A stretch of 62,060 nt of DNA from Steroidobacteraceae bacterium (GTDB lineage: Bacteria; Pseudomonadota; Gammaproteobacteria; Steroidobacterales; Steroidobacteraceae), in NCBI GenBank assembly GCA_016844605.1, contig JAENJD010000001.1:1-62060 (forward strand), in the 5' to 3' direction. Under the pieces are notes generated by a model. That model worked only from the letters and a program-made list of their open reading frames with translations. It did no database searches and was not told the origin of the DNA. The position numbers and the translations under genes are program-made. Of the stretch, positions 27,566-37,843 are shown piece after piece (positions within the stretch are counted from its first letter, which is position 1; each line of letters starts with the position of its first letter).

Positions 27566-30400
27566 ATGAGCGAGTCCCTGCGCGAGCTTTACGAGTCGAG
27601 CCCCTTCTCCAGCGCCCAGGCGCCATACGTCGAGGCGCTTCACGAGCAATTCCTGGCGGACCCTGGCTCGCTTGCCGCGGAGTGGCGGAAATTCTTTGAA
27701 GGACTGGGTGCGACTTCTGGGAAGGCAACGCTGATTGCTGCGAGGCCGGCCGTGGTAACGCCGGCGCGGCCGCGGGATCCGCCGGTAAAGACCATACCGC
27801 CCAATGCGGCGGGCGGCGCGGACGCCGAAAAGCAATCCGCCGTTTCGCGGTTGATCCAGTTCCACGCGAATCGCGGACACCTGATCGCCGATATCGATCC
27901 GCTGGGTCTGATGCAGCGCCCGGTACCGCGTGTCCTCGAACTGTCCTACGTGGGGCTGACCGACGCCGACCTGGAAACCGAGTTCTACACCGGCAGCCGC
28001 ACGAGCGCAGTCGAATCACAGATGAAGCTGCGCGAAGTCCTCGCCCAGCTGCGGCAGATCTACGCCGGCCGTATCGGTGCTGAATTCGCGCATGTTTCGC
28101 GCAGCGATGAACGACTATGGCTGCAGGACCAGTTCCAGGATGGTCGCCTGCATCATTGCTTCAGCAAGGAAGAGCAGTTGAATCTGCTGTGGCAGCTGTC
28201 AGTCGCTGAGGGACTCGAACGCTACCTGCACACGAAGTATGTCGGCCAGAAGCGCTTCTCGCTCGAGGGAGGCGATGCGCTGATTCCGCTGCTCGATGAC
28301 ATCGTGCAGCGCTGCGGCGCCGCGGGCGTCGAGGACATCGTCATCGGCATGGCGCACCGCGGACGCCTCAATGTTCTCGTCAATGTTCTCGGCAAGGCGC
28401 CGTCCACGCTTTTCTCGGAATTCGAAGGTCATGTGGACCTCGCCGGTCTCAAGGGTTCAGGCGACGTCAAGTATCACAAGGGATTTTCCGCCGACCTGCG
28501 GACTGCCGGCGGCAACGTGCATGTCGTGCTGGCATTCAACCCTTCGCATCTCGAGGTCGTCGACGCCGTGGTCGAAGGTTCGGTGCGCGCCCGCCTGGAG
28601 CGGCGTGGCGACACCACGGGCAGAAGCGTGGTGCCAATCCTGATCCACGGCGATGCGGCTTTCGCGGGCCAGGGCGTGGTCATGGAGACGCTGCAGCTTT
28701 CGCAGGCGAAGGGATTCTGTACCGGCGGCACGCTGCACATCGTCATCAACAACCAGATCGGGTTCACGACCAGCGATCCGCAGGATGCGCGTTCGACGCT
28801 TTACTGCAGCGACGTGGCCAAGATGATCGAGGCGCCGATATTCCACGTCAACGCCGACGACCCGGAAGCCGTCGTGTTCGTTGCGCGCCTCGCACTCGAC
28901 TACCGGTTGAAATTCCGCAAGGACGTGGTCATCGACCTGGTCTGCTACCGGCGCCATGGGCACAACGAGGCCGATGAACCCGCGGCCACGCAGCCGCTGA
29001 TGTACCAGGCGATCCGCCAGCATCCAACCGCCCGGCAGATTTACGGTCGCCGGCTGGAGCAGGACGAAATCCTTGCGGAGGGCAAAGCTGCAGAGATGGT
29101 GGAGGAGTACCGACGCGGTCTCGACGAGGGCCGGCCCCAGGCGCGCGCATTCGCGGGCACGACGGGCAATCGTCACACGGTTGACTGGAGCCGGCATGCC
29201 GACGGGGACTGGTCGGAGAAGCCGCGGACCGCGGTTGCAGTCGAGCGTCTTGCGGTGCTTGCGGCGAGTCTAACCCGGGTACCGGAGGGCTACACGCTGC
29301 ATCCGCGCGTAGCGCGCATCCTTGATGATCGCAGGCGCATGTATGCCGGCGAGTTGCCGCTCGACTGGGGCGCAGCAGAGACGATGGCTTATGCCGCACT
29401 TCTCACCGAAGGCCACCACATCCGGCTGACCGGGCAGGACTCCGCACGCGGCACGTTTTTCCACCGCCATGCCGTGCTGCATGACCAGGTGAGCGGCCGG
29501 ACACATGTGCCGCTCGCTCATCTCGATGGACAACAGGCACAGTTCCGCGTCACGGATTCGACGCTGTCCGAGGAGGCCGTGCTCGGTTTCGAGTACGGGT
29601 TTTCGACCGCCGACCCGGATACGCTCGTCATCTGGGAGGCCCAGTTTGGCGACTTTGCGAATGGCGCGCAGGTCGTCATCGACCAGTTCATCACGTCGGG
29701 CGAGGCCAAGTGGGGCCGCCTCTCCGGCATCACGTTGTTCCTGCCACACGGATACGAAGGGCAGGGACCCGAGCACAGCTCTGCACGCCTGGAACGCTTC
29801 CTGCAACTCTCGGCGGAGATGAACTGCCAGGTCTGCGTGCCCTCGACACCCGCGCAGATGTTCCACCTGCTGCGCCGGCAGATGTTGAGGTCGTTGCGCA
29901 AGCCACTCGTCGTCATGACCCCAAAAAGCCTGCTGCGCCACAAGCAGTCGACATCGACGATGACCGACCTGACCAAGGGTCATTTCCACAACATCATCGA
30001 CGAGCAGGATCCGGTACAGTCTGGCCAGGTCAAGCGACTCGTCCTCTGCAGTGGCAAGGTCTATTACGACTTGCTCGAGCAGCGCCGCGCGGACAAGGTG
30101 AACGAAGTGGCGCTGGTGCGTATCGAGCAGCTGTATCCGTTCCCTGCCGACGAATGCCAGTCCATCATCGGGCGTTACGCCAATGCACATGAGATTGTCT
30201 GGTGCCAGGAAGAACCGCAGAATCAGGGTGCCTGGTACCAGATTCGCCATCGGCTGCAGGCAAGTCTCGGTCCCGGACAGCACCTGCTTTATGCCGGGCG
30301 TGAGGGTGCTGCGGCTCCCGCGACCGGCGTCCACGCCCTGCACCTGCAGGAACAGCAGGCGCTGGTGCAGGCCGCATTGTCGACCAGGAAACGCACATGA
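27566..30400 (+). CDS. sucA: 2-oxoglutarate dehydrogenase E1 component
   Basis: Thiamine-diphosphate decarboxylase subunit of the TCA-cycle 2-oxoglutarate dehydrogenase complex. 944 residues, typical for SucA. Motifs seen: the N-terminal E2-binding stretch ([14 protein letters not shown]), [39 protein letters not shown] near 270, the ThDP motif region [13 protein letters not shown] and [12 protein letters not shown] near 475, and the transketolase pyrimidine domain [20 protein letters not shown] near 680. MSESLRE is chosen as the start by family; an in-frame ATG 32 nt upstream exists. The sucA stop overlaps the sucB start by 4 bp (ATGA). Confidence 0.96.
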   Translation: MSESLRELYESSPFSSAQAPYVEALHEQFLADPGSLAAEWRKFFEGLGATSGKATLIAARPAVVTPARPRDPPVKTIPPNAAGGADAEKQSAVSRLIQFHANRGHLIADIDPLGLMQRPVPRVLELSYVGLTDADLETEFYTGSRTSAVESQMKLREVLAQLRQIYAGRIGAEFAHVSRSDERLWLQDQFQDGRLHHCFSKEEQLNLLWQLSVAEGLERYLHTKYVGQKRFSLEGGDALIPLLDDIVQRCGAAGVEDIVIGMAHRGRLNVLVNVLGKAPSTLFSEFEGHVDLAGLKGSGDVKYHKGFSADLRTAGGNVHVVLAFNPSHLEVVDAVVEGSVRARLERRGDTTGRSVVPILIHGDAAFAGQGVVMETLQLSQAKGFCTGGTLHIVINNQIGFTTSDPQDARSTLYCSDVAKMIEAPIFHVNADDPEAVVFVARLALDYRLKFRKDVVIDLVCYRRHGHNEADEPAATQPLMYQAIRQHPTARQIYGRRLEQDEILAEGKAAEMVEEYRRGLDEGRPQARAFAGTTGNRHTVDWSRHADGDWSEKPRTAVAVERLAVLAASLTRVPEGYTLHPRVARILDDRRRMYAGELPLDWGAAETMAYAALLTEGHHIRLTGQDSARGTFFHRHAVLHDQVSGRTHVPLAHLDGQQAQFRVTDSTLSEEAVLGFEYGFSTADPDTLVIWEAQFGDFANGAQVVIDQFITSGEAKWGRLSGITLFLPHGYEGQGPEHSSARLERFLQLSAEMNCQVCVPSTPAQMFHLLRRQMLRSLRKPLVVMTPKSLLRHKQSTSTMTDLTKGHFHNIIDEQDPVQSGQVKRLVLCSGKVYYDLLEQRRADKVNEVALVRIEQLYPFPADECQSIIGRYANAHEIVWCQEEPQNQGAWYQIRHRLQASLGPGQHLLYAGREGAAAPATGVHALHLQEQQALVQAALSTRKRT

Positions 30401-31572
30401 CCACCGAAGTCCGAGTCCCGCAACTGCCGGAATCTGTCGCTGACGCGACGTTGGTCACCTGGCACAAGAAAGTCGGAGATCCGGTCAATCGCGACGAGAA
30501 TCTCGCCGACTTGGAGACGGATAAAGTAGTCCTTGAAGTTCCGGCCCCGGTTACGGGCGTACTTACCGCGCTGAAAATGGATGCCGGCACCACGGTCGGA
30601 AGCGGCGAGTTGCTCGCCATCATAGAAGAGGCGGCGGCTGCGACGCAGGCGAAGACCCCACCCAGGAAAGTTGCAGCCCAACCTGCGAAACCCGCGCCAG
30701 CCAGGAAAGAGGATGCGGCCGGTAAGCTCTCTCCTGCGGTCAAGCGTCTCGTCGAGGAGAACAAGCTCGTCGCCAATGAAATCGCTGGCAGCGGTCGTGA
30801 CGGCCGCATCACCAAGGCAGACGTGGCCCAGCACCTGGATAGCGGACATGTCATGTCACGAACGGCAGGGGCGCGAGTCGATCAGCGCGTACCGATGTCG
30901 CGCCTGCGCGCCCGCATTGCCGAGCGGCTGGTCCAGGCGCAGACCTCACAGGCGCTCCTGACCACCTTCAACGAAGTCGACATGCAGGCGCTGTCTGCTT
31001 TGCGCACACGCTACAAGGAAGCTTTCGAGAAGCGCTACGGCGTGCGGCTCGGATTCATGTCGTTCTTCGTGAAGGCCTGCATCGAGGCTCTCCGGCGCTA
31101 CCCGGTCATCAATGCATCGGTGGAAGGCAGCGAGATCGTCTATCACGAATACTTCGACATCGGCGTCGCCGTCTCGACGGATCGCGGACTGATCGTGCCG
31201 ATCCTGCGAAATGCGGAAGGCATGAGCTTCGCCGACCTCGAGAAGGCTGTCACCGGGTTCGCGGAGCGCGCGCGCAATGGCACGATCACGCTGGAGGAAT
31301 TGACCGGCGGAACGTTCTCGATCACCAATGGCGGCGTCTTTGGCTCGCTGCTGTCGACGCCGATCGTCAATGCACCGCAAAGCGCAATCCTCGGCATGCA
31401 CAAGATCCAGCAACGGCCGGTCGCCGTCAGTGACCAGGTCGTGGTACGGCCGATGATGTACGTCGCGCTGACCTACGATCACCGCATCATCGACGGCCGC
31501 GACGCGGTTCAATTCCTGGTTGCCGTCAAGGAAGTGCTGGAAGATCCGGCGCGACTGCTCCTGCAGGTCTGA
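30397..31572 (+). CDS. sucB: Dihydrolipoyllysine succinyltransferase (E2 of 2-oxoglutarate dehydrogenase)
   Basis: Transfers the succinyl group to CoA. 391 residues: one lipoyl domain (about 1-77) with lipoylation Lys in [17 protein letters not shown], an Ala/Pro/Lys-rich linker, a peripheral-subunit-binding domain ([18 protein letters not shown], about 110-145), and the catalytic domain ending in the active-site [18 protein letters not shown] near residue 360. It overlaps sucA by ATGA, and lpdA follows 14 bp later, so the three components are made from one mRNA. Confidence 0.96.
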   Translation: MTTEVRVPQLPESVADATLVTWHKKVGDPVNRDENLADLETDKVVLEVPAPVTGVLTALKMDAGTTVGSGELLAIIEEAAAATQAKTPPRKVAAQPAKPAPARKEDAAGKLSPAVKRLVEENKLVANEIAGSGRDGRITKADVAQHLDSGHVMSRTAGARVDQRVPMSRLRARIAERLVQAQTSQALLTTFNEVDMQALSALRTRYKEAFEKRYGVRLGFMSFFVKACIEALRRYPVINASVEGSEIVYHEYFDIGVAVSTDRGLIVPILRNAEGMSFADLEKAVTGFAERARNGTITLEELTGGTFSITNGGVFGSLLSTPIVNAPQSAILGMHKIQQRPVAVSDQVVVRPMMYVALTYDHRIIDGRDAVQFLVAVKEVLEDPARLLLQV

Positions 31573-31586
31573 ACAGGTGAGGGGAC

Positions 31587-33014
31587 ATGGCTGACAGTTT
31601 CGACGTCATCGTCATCGGCGGCGGGCCCGCGGGCTATCCGGCCGCGATCAGGGCCGGGCAGAACAAGCTGACGGTTGCCTGCATCGACGAGTGGAAGAAT
31701 CGCGACGGCAGTCCGGCCTTCGGTGGCACCTGCCTGAACGCCGGGTGCATCCCTTCCAAGGCCTTGCTGGAATCTTCGGAGCTGTTTCATCGCGCTTTGC
31801 ATGAATTCGCAACTCATGGCCTGAAATTGGAAGGTGTCGGATTCGATGTCGCGACCATGCAGAAACGCAAGGCTGCGATCGTCCGGCAGAGCACGCAGGG
31901 CATCCTCACGCTCTTCAAGGGTGCGGGCGTCACGCCGCTCACTGGCCATGGCCGCCTGCTTGCGGGGCGCAAGGTGGAAGTGACGGGGCATGACGGCGCG
32001 AAGCGGGTGCTGGAGGCCCGGCATGTGGTGCTGGCGTCGGGTTCCGAGCCGACACCACTGCGTGGGGTCGCCTTCGACGGTGAGCGCATCGTGGACTCCT
32101 GGGGAGCGCTGGAATTCACCGAGGTGCCGAAGCGCCTCTGCGTGATCGGTGCGGGCGTCATCGGCCTGGAACTCGGCAGCGTCTGGCGTCGGCTCGGCGC
32201 CGAGACGGTGATCCTGGAGGCCCTCGAACAATTCCTGCCGATTGCCGATGGCCAGGTCGCGAAGGAGGCCGCGCGCCATTTCAAGAAGCAAGGCCTCGAT
32301 ATTCGCCTGGGTGCAAAGGTCGCCGGCGCGGAGATCCGTCCAGATGGCATCCACGTCAGTTATACGGACGCGAAGGGCGCCCAAGCGCTGATCGTCGACC
32401 GGTTGGTAGTCGCGATCGGACGCCGCCCGTTTACGACGGACCTCCTCGGCGAAGGCACCGGCGTCACGCTGGATGAGCGGGGCTTCATCAAGGTCGACGA
32501 TCATTGCCGTACTGCGGCACCGGACGTATGGGCGGTGGGCGATTGCGTGCGCGGCCCGATGCTCGCTCACAAGGGCAAGGAAGAGGGTGTCACTGTTGCC
32601 GACCGGATTGCTGGACTGTACGGCGAGGTCAACTACAGGACGATTCCCTCAGTCATCTACACGGCGCCAGAAATCGCCTGGGTCGGCCAGACCGAGGAGC
32701 AGGTCAAGGCCGCCGGTCGCCCCTACAAGACCGGCAGTTTTCCATTCGCTGCAAGCGGGCGGGCGCGCGCGATGGAAGCGGGCGCGGGTTTCTGCAAGAT
32801 CGTCGCCGATGCCGCGACCGATGAAATTCTCGGCATCCATGTCATCGGGCCGATGGCGGGCGAATTGATCGCGGAGGCGGTGCTGGCCATGGAGTACTCG
32901 GCGAGTACTGAAGACCTGCAGCGCACGATCCATGCCCATCCGACACTGTCCGAGGCGATGCACGAGGCGGCGCTCGCCGCCGACAAGCGGGCCATCGACA
33001 TACCCAACCGCTGA
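31587..33014 (+). CDS. lpdA: Dihydrolipoyl dehydrogenase (E3)
   Basis: FAD enzyme that reoxidises dihydrolipoyl groups with NAD. 475 residues: FAD motif VIGGGPAGYPAAIRAGQ, redox disulfide GGTCLNAGCIPSKALL near residue 45, NAD motif VIGAGVIGLELGSVWRR near 185, second FAD motif VWAVGDCVRGPMLAHKG near 315, and the C-terminal base HAHPTLSEAMHEA near 450. GGTGAGGGGAC just upstream is a ribosome-binding site. It may also serve pyruvate dehydrogenase, since no second lpd is visible here. The gene ends 2 bp before the repeat cluster that separates it from relA. Confidence 0.97.
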   Translation: MADSFDVIVIGGGPAGYPAAIRAGQNKLTVACIDEWKNRDGSPAFGGTCLNAGCIPSKALLESSELFHRALHEFATHGLKLEGVGFDVATMQKRKAAIVRQSTQGILTLFKGAGVTPLTGHGRLLAGRKVEVTGHDGAKRVLEARHVVLASGSEPTPLRGVAFDGERIVDSWGALEFTEVPKRLCVIGAGVIGLELGSVWRRLGAETVILEALEQFLPIADGQVAKEAARHFKKQGLDIRLGAKVAGAEIRPDGIHVSYTDAKGAQALIVDRLVVAIGRRPFTTDLLGEGTGVTLDERGFIKVDDHCRTAAPDVWAVGDCVRGPMLAHKGKEEGVTVADRIAGLYGEVNYRTIPSVIYTAPEIAWVGQTEEQVKAAGRPYKTGSFPFAASGRARAMEAGAGFCKIVADAATDEILGIHVIGPMAGELIAEAVLAMEYSASTEDLQRTIHAHPTLSEAMHEAALAADKRAIDIPNR

Positions 33015-33016
33015 CC

Positions 33017-33098
33017 TAAAAAGGGGACGCTACCCTTTTCCTTTAAAAAGGGGACGCTACCCTTTTCCTTCCAGGAAAAGGGTAGCGTCCCCTTTTTA
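33017..33098. repeat. Three copies of a 25-bp REP-like repeat (two direct, one inverted), bidirectional terminator
   Basis: The 25-mer beginning TAAAAAGGGGACGCTACCC and ending TTTTCC occurs exactly at 33017-33041 and 33044-33068, and as its exact reverse complement at 33074-33098. The second and third copies form a 25-bp-stem hairpin with a 5-nt loop, flanked by TTTTT on both strands, so it can terminate lpdA and relA transcripts. The first TAA of the inverted copy is the stop codon of relA. It is the same family as the palindrome at 5831-5874. Confidence 0.9.
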
Positions 33099-35234
33099 GA
33101 CGCGCCGTCGTGCCCTGATCACACCCGGTACCGCGCCAATCCGCGCCAGCAGGCGCGACAGGTCATCAAGACCCGACACCGACAGGCGCAGCGACAGGTC
33201 GGCGCTTCCCGCCGCTGCGTCGGTGCGCGTGCTGATGCGCTCGATGTTGATTTTCTCGTCCGCCAGCAGAGTGCTGATGTCGCGCACCAGCCCGCGCCGG
33301 TCCATTGCATGGATCGCGACATCCACCGGGAATCGCGTGACCCGCGATTTCCCCCATTCAACCTGCAGCACGCGTTCCGGCGAGCACGCGGCAATTCGCG
33401 CAAGACTGCTGCAGCCTGAGCGGTGGATCGTCACACCCCGGCCGACGGTGACATACCCGGTGACGGGTTCCGGCGGAAGCGGATTACAGCAGCGCGCGTA
33501 GACGGACATCAGGTCGCCGACACCCTCGATCTCCACTGCGCCTGCCGCGTCGCGGCGCGCCGGCGGCGCGCGTGGTGCGACCGCAGCAGCAGGAATCGTT
33601 TCGCGGCCCCGCATGCGCCGCTGAATCGCGCCGGTCACCTGCGCGAGGGAAAGATCGCCCGAGCCCAGAGCCACATGCAACGCATCCGAATTGGAGACGC
33701 TGAATTCGGTGATCAGTTCGGAGATCAGGGCATTGTGCGCGCCCATGCGCTGCAATTCGTGCTCGAGCATTTCTCGGCCATCCTCGCGGTTCTGGCCCAC
33801 GTCGCGCTTCTTGAACCAGGCCCGCACCTTGGCGCGGCTGCGCGGCGAGGCAAGGAAGCCCTGCTGCTCCACGAGCCAGTCCCGGCTGGGCTGCGCCTCC
33901 TTGCCACGGATGATCTCCACGACCTCGCCATTGGCGAGGTGATGATCAAGCGGCACGATGCGGCCATTTACACGCGCACCGCGGCACTTGTGGCCGAGAT
34001 CGGTGTGCACCAGATAGGCAAAGTCGAGCGGCGTGGCGCCTGAAGGCAGGTCGATGACTTCGCCCTTCGGCGTCAGCGCATAGACCCGGTCTTCGAACAG
34101 ATCTGCGCGGACGCGACTGAGGAAATCACTGTCGCTCTCGCCTTCTGCCGCGGGTGCGAGCAACTCACGCAGCCACTCGATCTTCCGGTCATATGCTGCA
34201 TCGCGGGTGCCGCCTTCCTTGTAGCGCCAGTGCGCTGCGACGCCAAGTTCCGCGTGCTCATGCATCTCGCGCGTGCGAATCTGGATCTCCAGTGGCACTG
34301 CGCCGGGGCCGATAACGGCCGTATGCAGTGAGCGATAGAGATTGTCCTTGGGAGTGGCGATGTAGTCATCGAACTCCCCGGGTATGTAGTGCCAGCGGCC
34401 GTGAACAGCGCCAAGCGCGGCATAGCAGTCGGCAACCGTCTCGACGACGATGCGCAGCGCGCGAATATCAAACACCTGGGCAAACGCCAGGCCCTTGCGA
34501 CGCATCTTCCGCCAAATACTGTAAATGTGCTTTGGACGTCCGATGACTTCCGCGGCAACACCGACACGCTCCAGTTCGGTGATGATTTCGCTCCGGACCG
34601 ACTCGATGAATTTCTCGCGGTCAGTACGTGTTTCATTGAGTTCACCGGCGATGCGCCGGTAGTCGGCCGGTTCGAGGTAGCGGAAGGCGAGATCCTCCAG
34701 CTCCCACTTGAGCTGCCAGATCCCGAGCCGGTTGGCGAGTGGCGCGTAGATCTCGCGCGTCTCCCACGCGACCCTGAGCCGCGCCGCCTCATCAAGGCTG
34801 CGCGCCCCGCGCATGCGGCGCAGCTGTTCGGCCAGCCTGACCAGCACGAGACGCGGATCTGTGACTACGGCAAGCAGCATGCGGCGCAATGCATCCGCCT
34901 GGCCCGCCGAGAGCTCCCGGTCAGGTGTCCACTGCGCGCCGGCCTGGAACTCGCCGAGCCGATTCAACTGAGCGGCAAACCGGGCAGTCTGCTCGCCAAA
35001 CAAGGCGGCGGCCGCCGCTTCCTCCATCAGGCCGTGGCCAAGCAGTGGTTGCAGCAGCGCTCCCGCAATGATTTCGCGCTCGGCATCGAGCGCGGCGGCG
35101 ATTGCGGCTACTTCGATTCCCTGCAACACGGCGGCCCGCCAGCCGGGCGCGTCGGTCGCGTGTTTTTCGAGTGACGCCTGCAGTTCGGCCAGGATGGTCG
35201 AGCCGGCAAGCGGCGCAGATGTCGTCGTTTTCAT
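33096..35234 (-). CDS. relA: (p)ppGpp synthetase RelA
   Basis: Stringent-response synthetase. 712 residues in long-RSH order. A degenerate HD domain (about 25-165) lacks the HDxxED metal motif expected for hydrolysis (GALLQPLLGHGLMEE stands in that place). The synthetase domain (about 215-330) has VIGRPKHIYSIWRKMRRK, DIRALRIVVE and DDYIATPKDNLYRSLHTAVI. It is followed by TGS (YALTPKGEVIDLPSGATPLD), helical and Cys-containing zinc-finger (YARCCNPLPPEPVTGYVT) and ACT domains (SADLSLRLSVSGLDDL). The missing HD motif argues for monofunctional RelA rather than SpoT. The stop codon TAA is the outer edge of a REP-like copy. The gene is convergent with lpdA and divergent from ruvC. Confidence 0.93.
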   Translation of the reverse strand: MKTTTSAPLAGSTILAELQASLEKHATDAPGWRAAVLQGIEVAAIAAALDAEREIIAGALLQPLLGHGLMEEAAAAALFGEQTARFAAQLNRLGEFQAGAQWTPDRELSAGQADALRRMLLAVVTDPRLVLVRLAEQLRRMRGARSLDEAARLRVAWETREIYAPLANRLGIWQLKWELEDLAFRYLEPADYRRIAGELNETRTDREKFIESVRSEIITELERVGVAAEVIGRPKHIYSIWRKMRRKGLAFAQVFDIRALRIVVETVADCYAALGAVHGRWHYIPGEFDDYIATPKDNLYRSLHTAVIGPGAVPLEIQIRTREMHEHAELGVAAHWRYKEGGTRDAAYDRKIEWLRELLAPAAEGESDSDFLSRVRADLFEDRVYALTPKGEVIDLPSGATPLDFAYLVHTDLGHKCRGARVNGRIVPLDHHLANGEVVEIIRGKEAQPSRDWLVEQQGFLASPRSRAKVRAWFKKRDVGQNREDGREMLEHELQRMGAHNALISELITEFSVSNSDALHVALGSGDLSLAQVTGAIQRRMRGRETIPAAAVAPRAPPARRDAAGAVEIEGVGDLMSVYARCCNPLPPEPVTGYVTVGRGVTIHRSGCSSLARIAACSPERVLQVEWGKSRVTRFPVDVAIHAMDRRGLVRDISTLLADEKINIERISTRTDAAAGSADLSLRLSVSGLDDLSRLLARIGAVPGVIRARRRV

Positions 35235-35281
35235 TTTGCTGCGCGTGCCGGGCCGGTGGGAATGCCGGTATCATAACCTCC

Positions 35282-35782
35282 ATGCTGCGAATTCTCGGAC
35301 TGGATCCCGGATCGCGCGTCACCGGCTACGGGGTCGTGGACGCCGGCCAATCAGGTGTCCGCTACGTTGCAAGCGGCTGCATCCGCGTCGGCAGCGGCGA
35401 GCTGGCCGGCAGGCTCCTCGAGATCCACCGGCATGTCTGCGAACTGGTCGACACCTATGCCCCGGGCGAGGTCGCCATCGAGCGCGTGTTCATGCACCGC
35501 AATCCCGACAGCGCGCTGAAGCTCGGCCAGGCGCGTGGGGCCGCATTGTGCGGGGCCTGTCATTCCGGGGCCAAGGTCTTCGAATATGCGCCCCGGGCGA
35601 TCAAGCAGACGATCACCGGCACCGGAGCCGCCGAGAAGAAGCAGGTGCAGCACATGATCAAGGCCCTGCTGGCGGTCGAAGGGCGAATCGGGACGGATGC
35701 AGCAGATGCGCTCGCAATCGCGCTTTGCCATGCGCACCACCGTGGCGGGCGGCTGAATGGCCGGGCGGGACGGGCGCGATGA
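35282..35782 (+). CDS. ruvC: Holliday junction endonuclease RuvC
   Basis: Resolves Holliday junctions by paired nicks. 166 residues from the ATG at 35282 (MLRILGLDPGSRVTGYGVV). Catalytic acids are visible: Asp7 in GLDPGSR, Glu in VAIERVFMHRN near 66, and the Asp pair in GTDAADALAIALCHAH near 140. An open frame runs 60 codons further upstream into the antisense of relA and is not used. ruvA starts within the stop codon (ATGA). Confidence 0.96.
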   Translation: MLRILGLDPGSRVTGYGVVDAGQSGVRYVASGCIRVGSGELAGRLLEIHRHVCELVDTYAPGEVAIERVFMHRNPDSALKLGQARGAALCGACHSGAKVFEYAPRAIKQTITGTGAAEKKQVQHMIKALLAVEGRIGTDAADALAIALCHAHHRGGRLNGRAGRAR

Positions 35783-36366
35783 TCGGCTACCTGCGCGGCA
35801 AGCTGGTTCGCAAGCAGCCACCGGCGCTGATCATCGATGTCGGCGGCATCGGCTACGAACTCGAGGCGCCGATGTCGACGTTTTACCGGTTGCCGGAGCT
35901 AGGCAGCGATGTCCACCTGCATACCCATCTTGTCGTGCGCGAGGACGCCCACCTGCTGTACGGATTCGCGACCGAGGACGAGCGCCGCCTGTTCCGCGAC
36001 CTGCTGCGCGTCTCGGGCATCGGCCCGAAGATCGGACTCGCGCTCCTGTCGGGCATCAATGTCGAGACATTCCTGGCCTGCGTCGAGGCCCAGGATGTCG
36101 ACGCGCTTATCCGCATACCCGGCATTGGTCGCAAGATTGCCGAACGGCTGCTGATCGAGATGCGCGATCGCATCAAGGCGCTTGGCCTGTTGCCGTCGGC
36201 AGCGCAGCGCGGCGACGGCAGGGGCGCGGAGGCCGAAGCCTATGCGGCGCTCGTGGCACTGGGATACCGTCCGGGCGAGGTGACACGGCTTCTCAAGTCC
36301 GTGGACAATGAAGGTGCCGGAACCGAGGAACTCATACGCCGCGCCCTGCAGGCGGCCGCCAGGTAA
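35779..36366 (+). CDS. ruvA: Holliday junction branch migration protein RuvA
   Basis: Tetrameric junction-binding subunit. 195 residues: OB domain ([20 protein letters not shown]), two helix-hairpin-helix motifs ([19 protein letters not shown] and [19 protein letters not shown], about 70-135), and the flexible C-terminal RuvB-binding domain ([20 protein letters not shown]). It overlaps ruvC by 4 bp, and ruvB begins 11 bp after its stop. Confidence 0.96.
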   Translation: MIGYLRGKLVRKQPPALIIDVGGIGYELEAPMSTFYRLPELGSDVHLHTHLVVREDAHLLYGFATEDERRLFRDLLRVSGIGPKIGLALLSGINVETFLACVEAQDVDALIRIPGIGRKIAERLLIEMRDRIKALGLLPSAAQRGDGRGAEAEAYAALVALGYRPGEVTRLLKSVDNEGAGTEELIRRALQAAAR

Positions 36367-36377
36367 CAAGAGAGCCA

Positions 36378-37421
36378 ATGATCGAACAGGACCGGGTCGT
36401 CGCGGCATTGCCCACGCGTGAGGACGAGGCCCTCGAGCGCACGGTGCGCCCGCGGCAGATGAACGAGTTCATCGGCCAGGTCGCGGTCAAGGAGCAGATG
36501 AGCATCTTCATCGAAGCGGCGCGCCGACGCGGCGAGGCGCTCGATCACGTGCTGATCTTCGGACCACCCGGCCTCGGCAAGACGACGCTCGCCCACATCG
36601 TTGCGAACGAACTCGGCGTCGGCATGCGACAGACCTCGGGCCCGGTGCTGGAACGTCCCGGTGACCTTGCCGCAATCCTGACCAATCTGCAGCCTCGCGA
36701 TGTGCTGTTCGTGGATGAGATCCACCGCCTGAGCCCGATCGTCGAGGAAATCCTTTACCCGGCGATGGAGGATTATCAACTCGACATCATGATCGGCGAG
36801 GGACCTGCGGCCCGCTCGATCAAGCTCGACCTGCCGCCATTTACCCTGGTCGGCGCGACCACCCGCGCGGGGCTCCTGACCTCGCCATTGCGCGACCGCT
36901 TCGGCATCGTGCAGCGCCTGGACTTCTATTCGGAGGAGGACATCAGGTTGATCATCCTGCGGGCTGCGCGCATCCTGGAACTCGAGATCGACGCCGGAGG
37001 CGCCATCGCTCTCGCGCAGCGTTCGCGCGGCACGCCGCGCATCGCGAACCGGCTGCTGCGCCGCGTGCGCGACTATGCGGAAGTCCGCGCCGCCGGGCAC
37101 ATCGACCAGGCGGTCGCGGCAGCGGCACTCGACATGCTGGAAGTCGATCGCCAGGGACTCGACATCCTCGATCGCCGGCTACTGTTGAACATCATCGAGA
37201 AGTTTGACGGCGGCCCGGTCGGCATCGACAGCCTTTCGGCGACCCTCGGCGAGGAACGCGGCACGCTGGAGGACGTGGTCGAACCGTACCTGATCCAGCA
37301 GGGTTATCTGTTGCGCACCGCGCGTGGCCGTGTTGCGACGAAGAGCGCCTGGCGGCATTTCGGGCTGGAACCGCCTCCGACCGATACGGCAGGCGGCAAC
37401 CTGCCGTTGTTTCGCGAGTAG
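36378..37421 (+). CDS. ruvB: Holliday junction branch migration helicase RuvB
   Basis: AAA+ motor that drives branch migration. 347 residues: Walker [21 protein letters not shown] near residue 57, Walker [16 protein letters not shown] near 108, sensor [18 protein letters not shown] near 157, and the winged-helix end ([36 protein letters not shown]). It closes the ruvCAB set. The tol-pal genes follow after 8 bp, an arrangement shared with many gammaproteobacteria. Confidence 0.97.
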   Translation: MIEQDRVVAALPTREDEALERTVRPRQMNEFIGQVAVKEQMSIFIEAARRRGEALDHVLIFGPPGLGKTTLAHIVANELGVGMRQTSGPVLERPGDLAAILTNLQPRDVLFVDEIHRLSPIVEEILYPAMEDYQLDIMIGEGPAARSIKLDLPPFTLVGATTRAGLLTSPLRDRFGIVQRLDFYSEEDIRLIILRAARILELEIDAGGAIALAQRSRGTPRIANRLLRRVRDYAEVRAAGHIDQAVAAAALDMLEVDRQGLDILDRRLLLNIIEKFDGGPVGIDSLSATLGEERGTLEDVVEPYLIQQGYLLRTARGRVATKSAWRHFGLEPPPTDTAGGNLPLFRE

Positions 37422-37429
37422 GCACCCGC

Positions 37430-37831
37430 ATGGGGGCCTTCATGTTCCCGGTACGTGTCTACTGGGAGGACACCGATGCCAGCGGCGTCGTCTACCACGC
37501 GAGTTACCTGCGATTCATGGAGCGCGCGCGCAGCGAGTGGCTGCGCGCCATCGGCATGGACCAGGCCACGCTCATCCGCGACGAACGTCTGCAGTTTGTC
37601 GTGGTCGAAGCGCAGATTCGTTACCATCGACCGGCGCGATTTGATGACCAATTGCAGGTCTCGGTCCTGGTGACGGAAAAAGGCGGGGCTTCGGTGACAA
37701 TGACTCAGGAAATCCGCCGCGGGTCAGCCGATGGCGAACTCCTGGTCAGTGCGACGATCCGTGCCGCCTGCCTGGACTCGGATAGCCTGAAGCCCAGGCC
37801 TCTTCCGGTGTCCATGCAGGCCCAACCATAG
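37430..37831 (+). CDS. ybgC: Tol-Pal-associated acyl-CoA thioesterase YbgC
   Basis: Hot-dog-fold thioesterase. 133 residues with the conserved FPVRVYWEDTDASGVVYHAS (catalytic Asp in the EDTDASGVVYH motif) and FMERARSEWLRAIG. Its place at the head of tolQRAB-pal is diagnostic. The exact role in the envelope is unsettled in the family; acyl-CoA or acyl-carrier substrates are suggested. Either ATG (37430 or 37442) is possible. Confidence 0.94.
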   Translation: MGAFMFPVRVYWEDTDASGVVYHASYLRFMERARSEWLRAIGMDQATLIRDERLQFVVVEAQIRYHRPARFDDQLQVSVLVTEKGGASVTMTQEIRRGSADGELLVSATIRAACLDSDSLKPRPLPVSMQAQP

Positions 37832-37843
37832 GGAATCCTGGCG

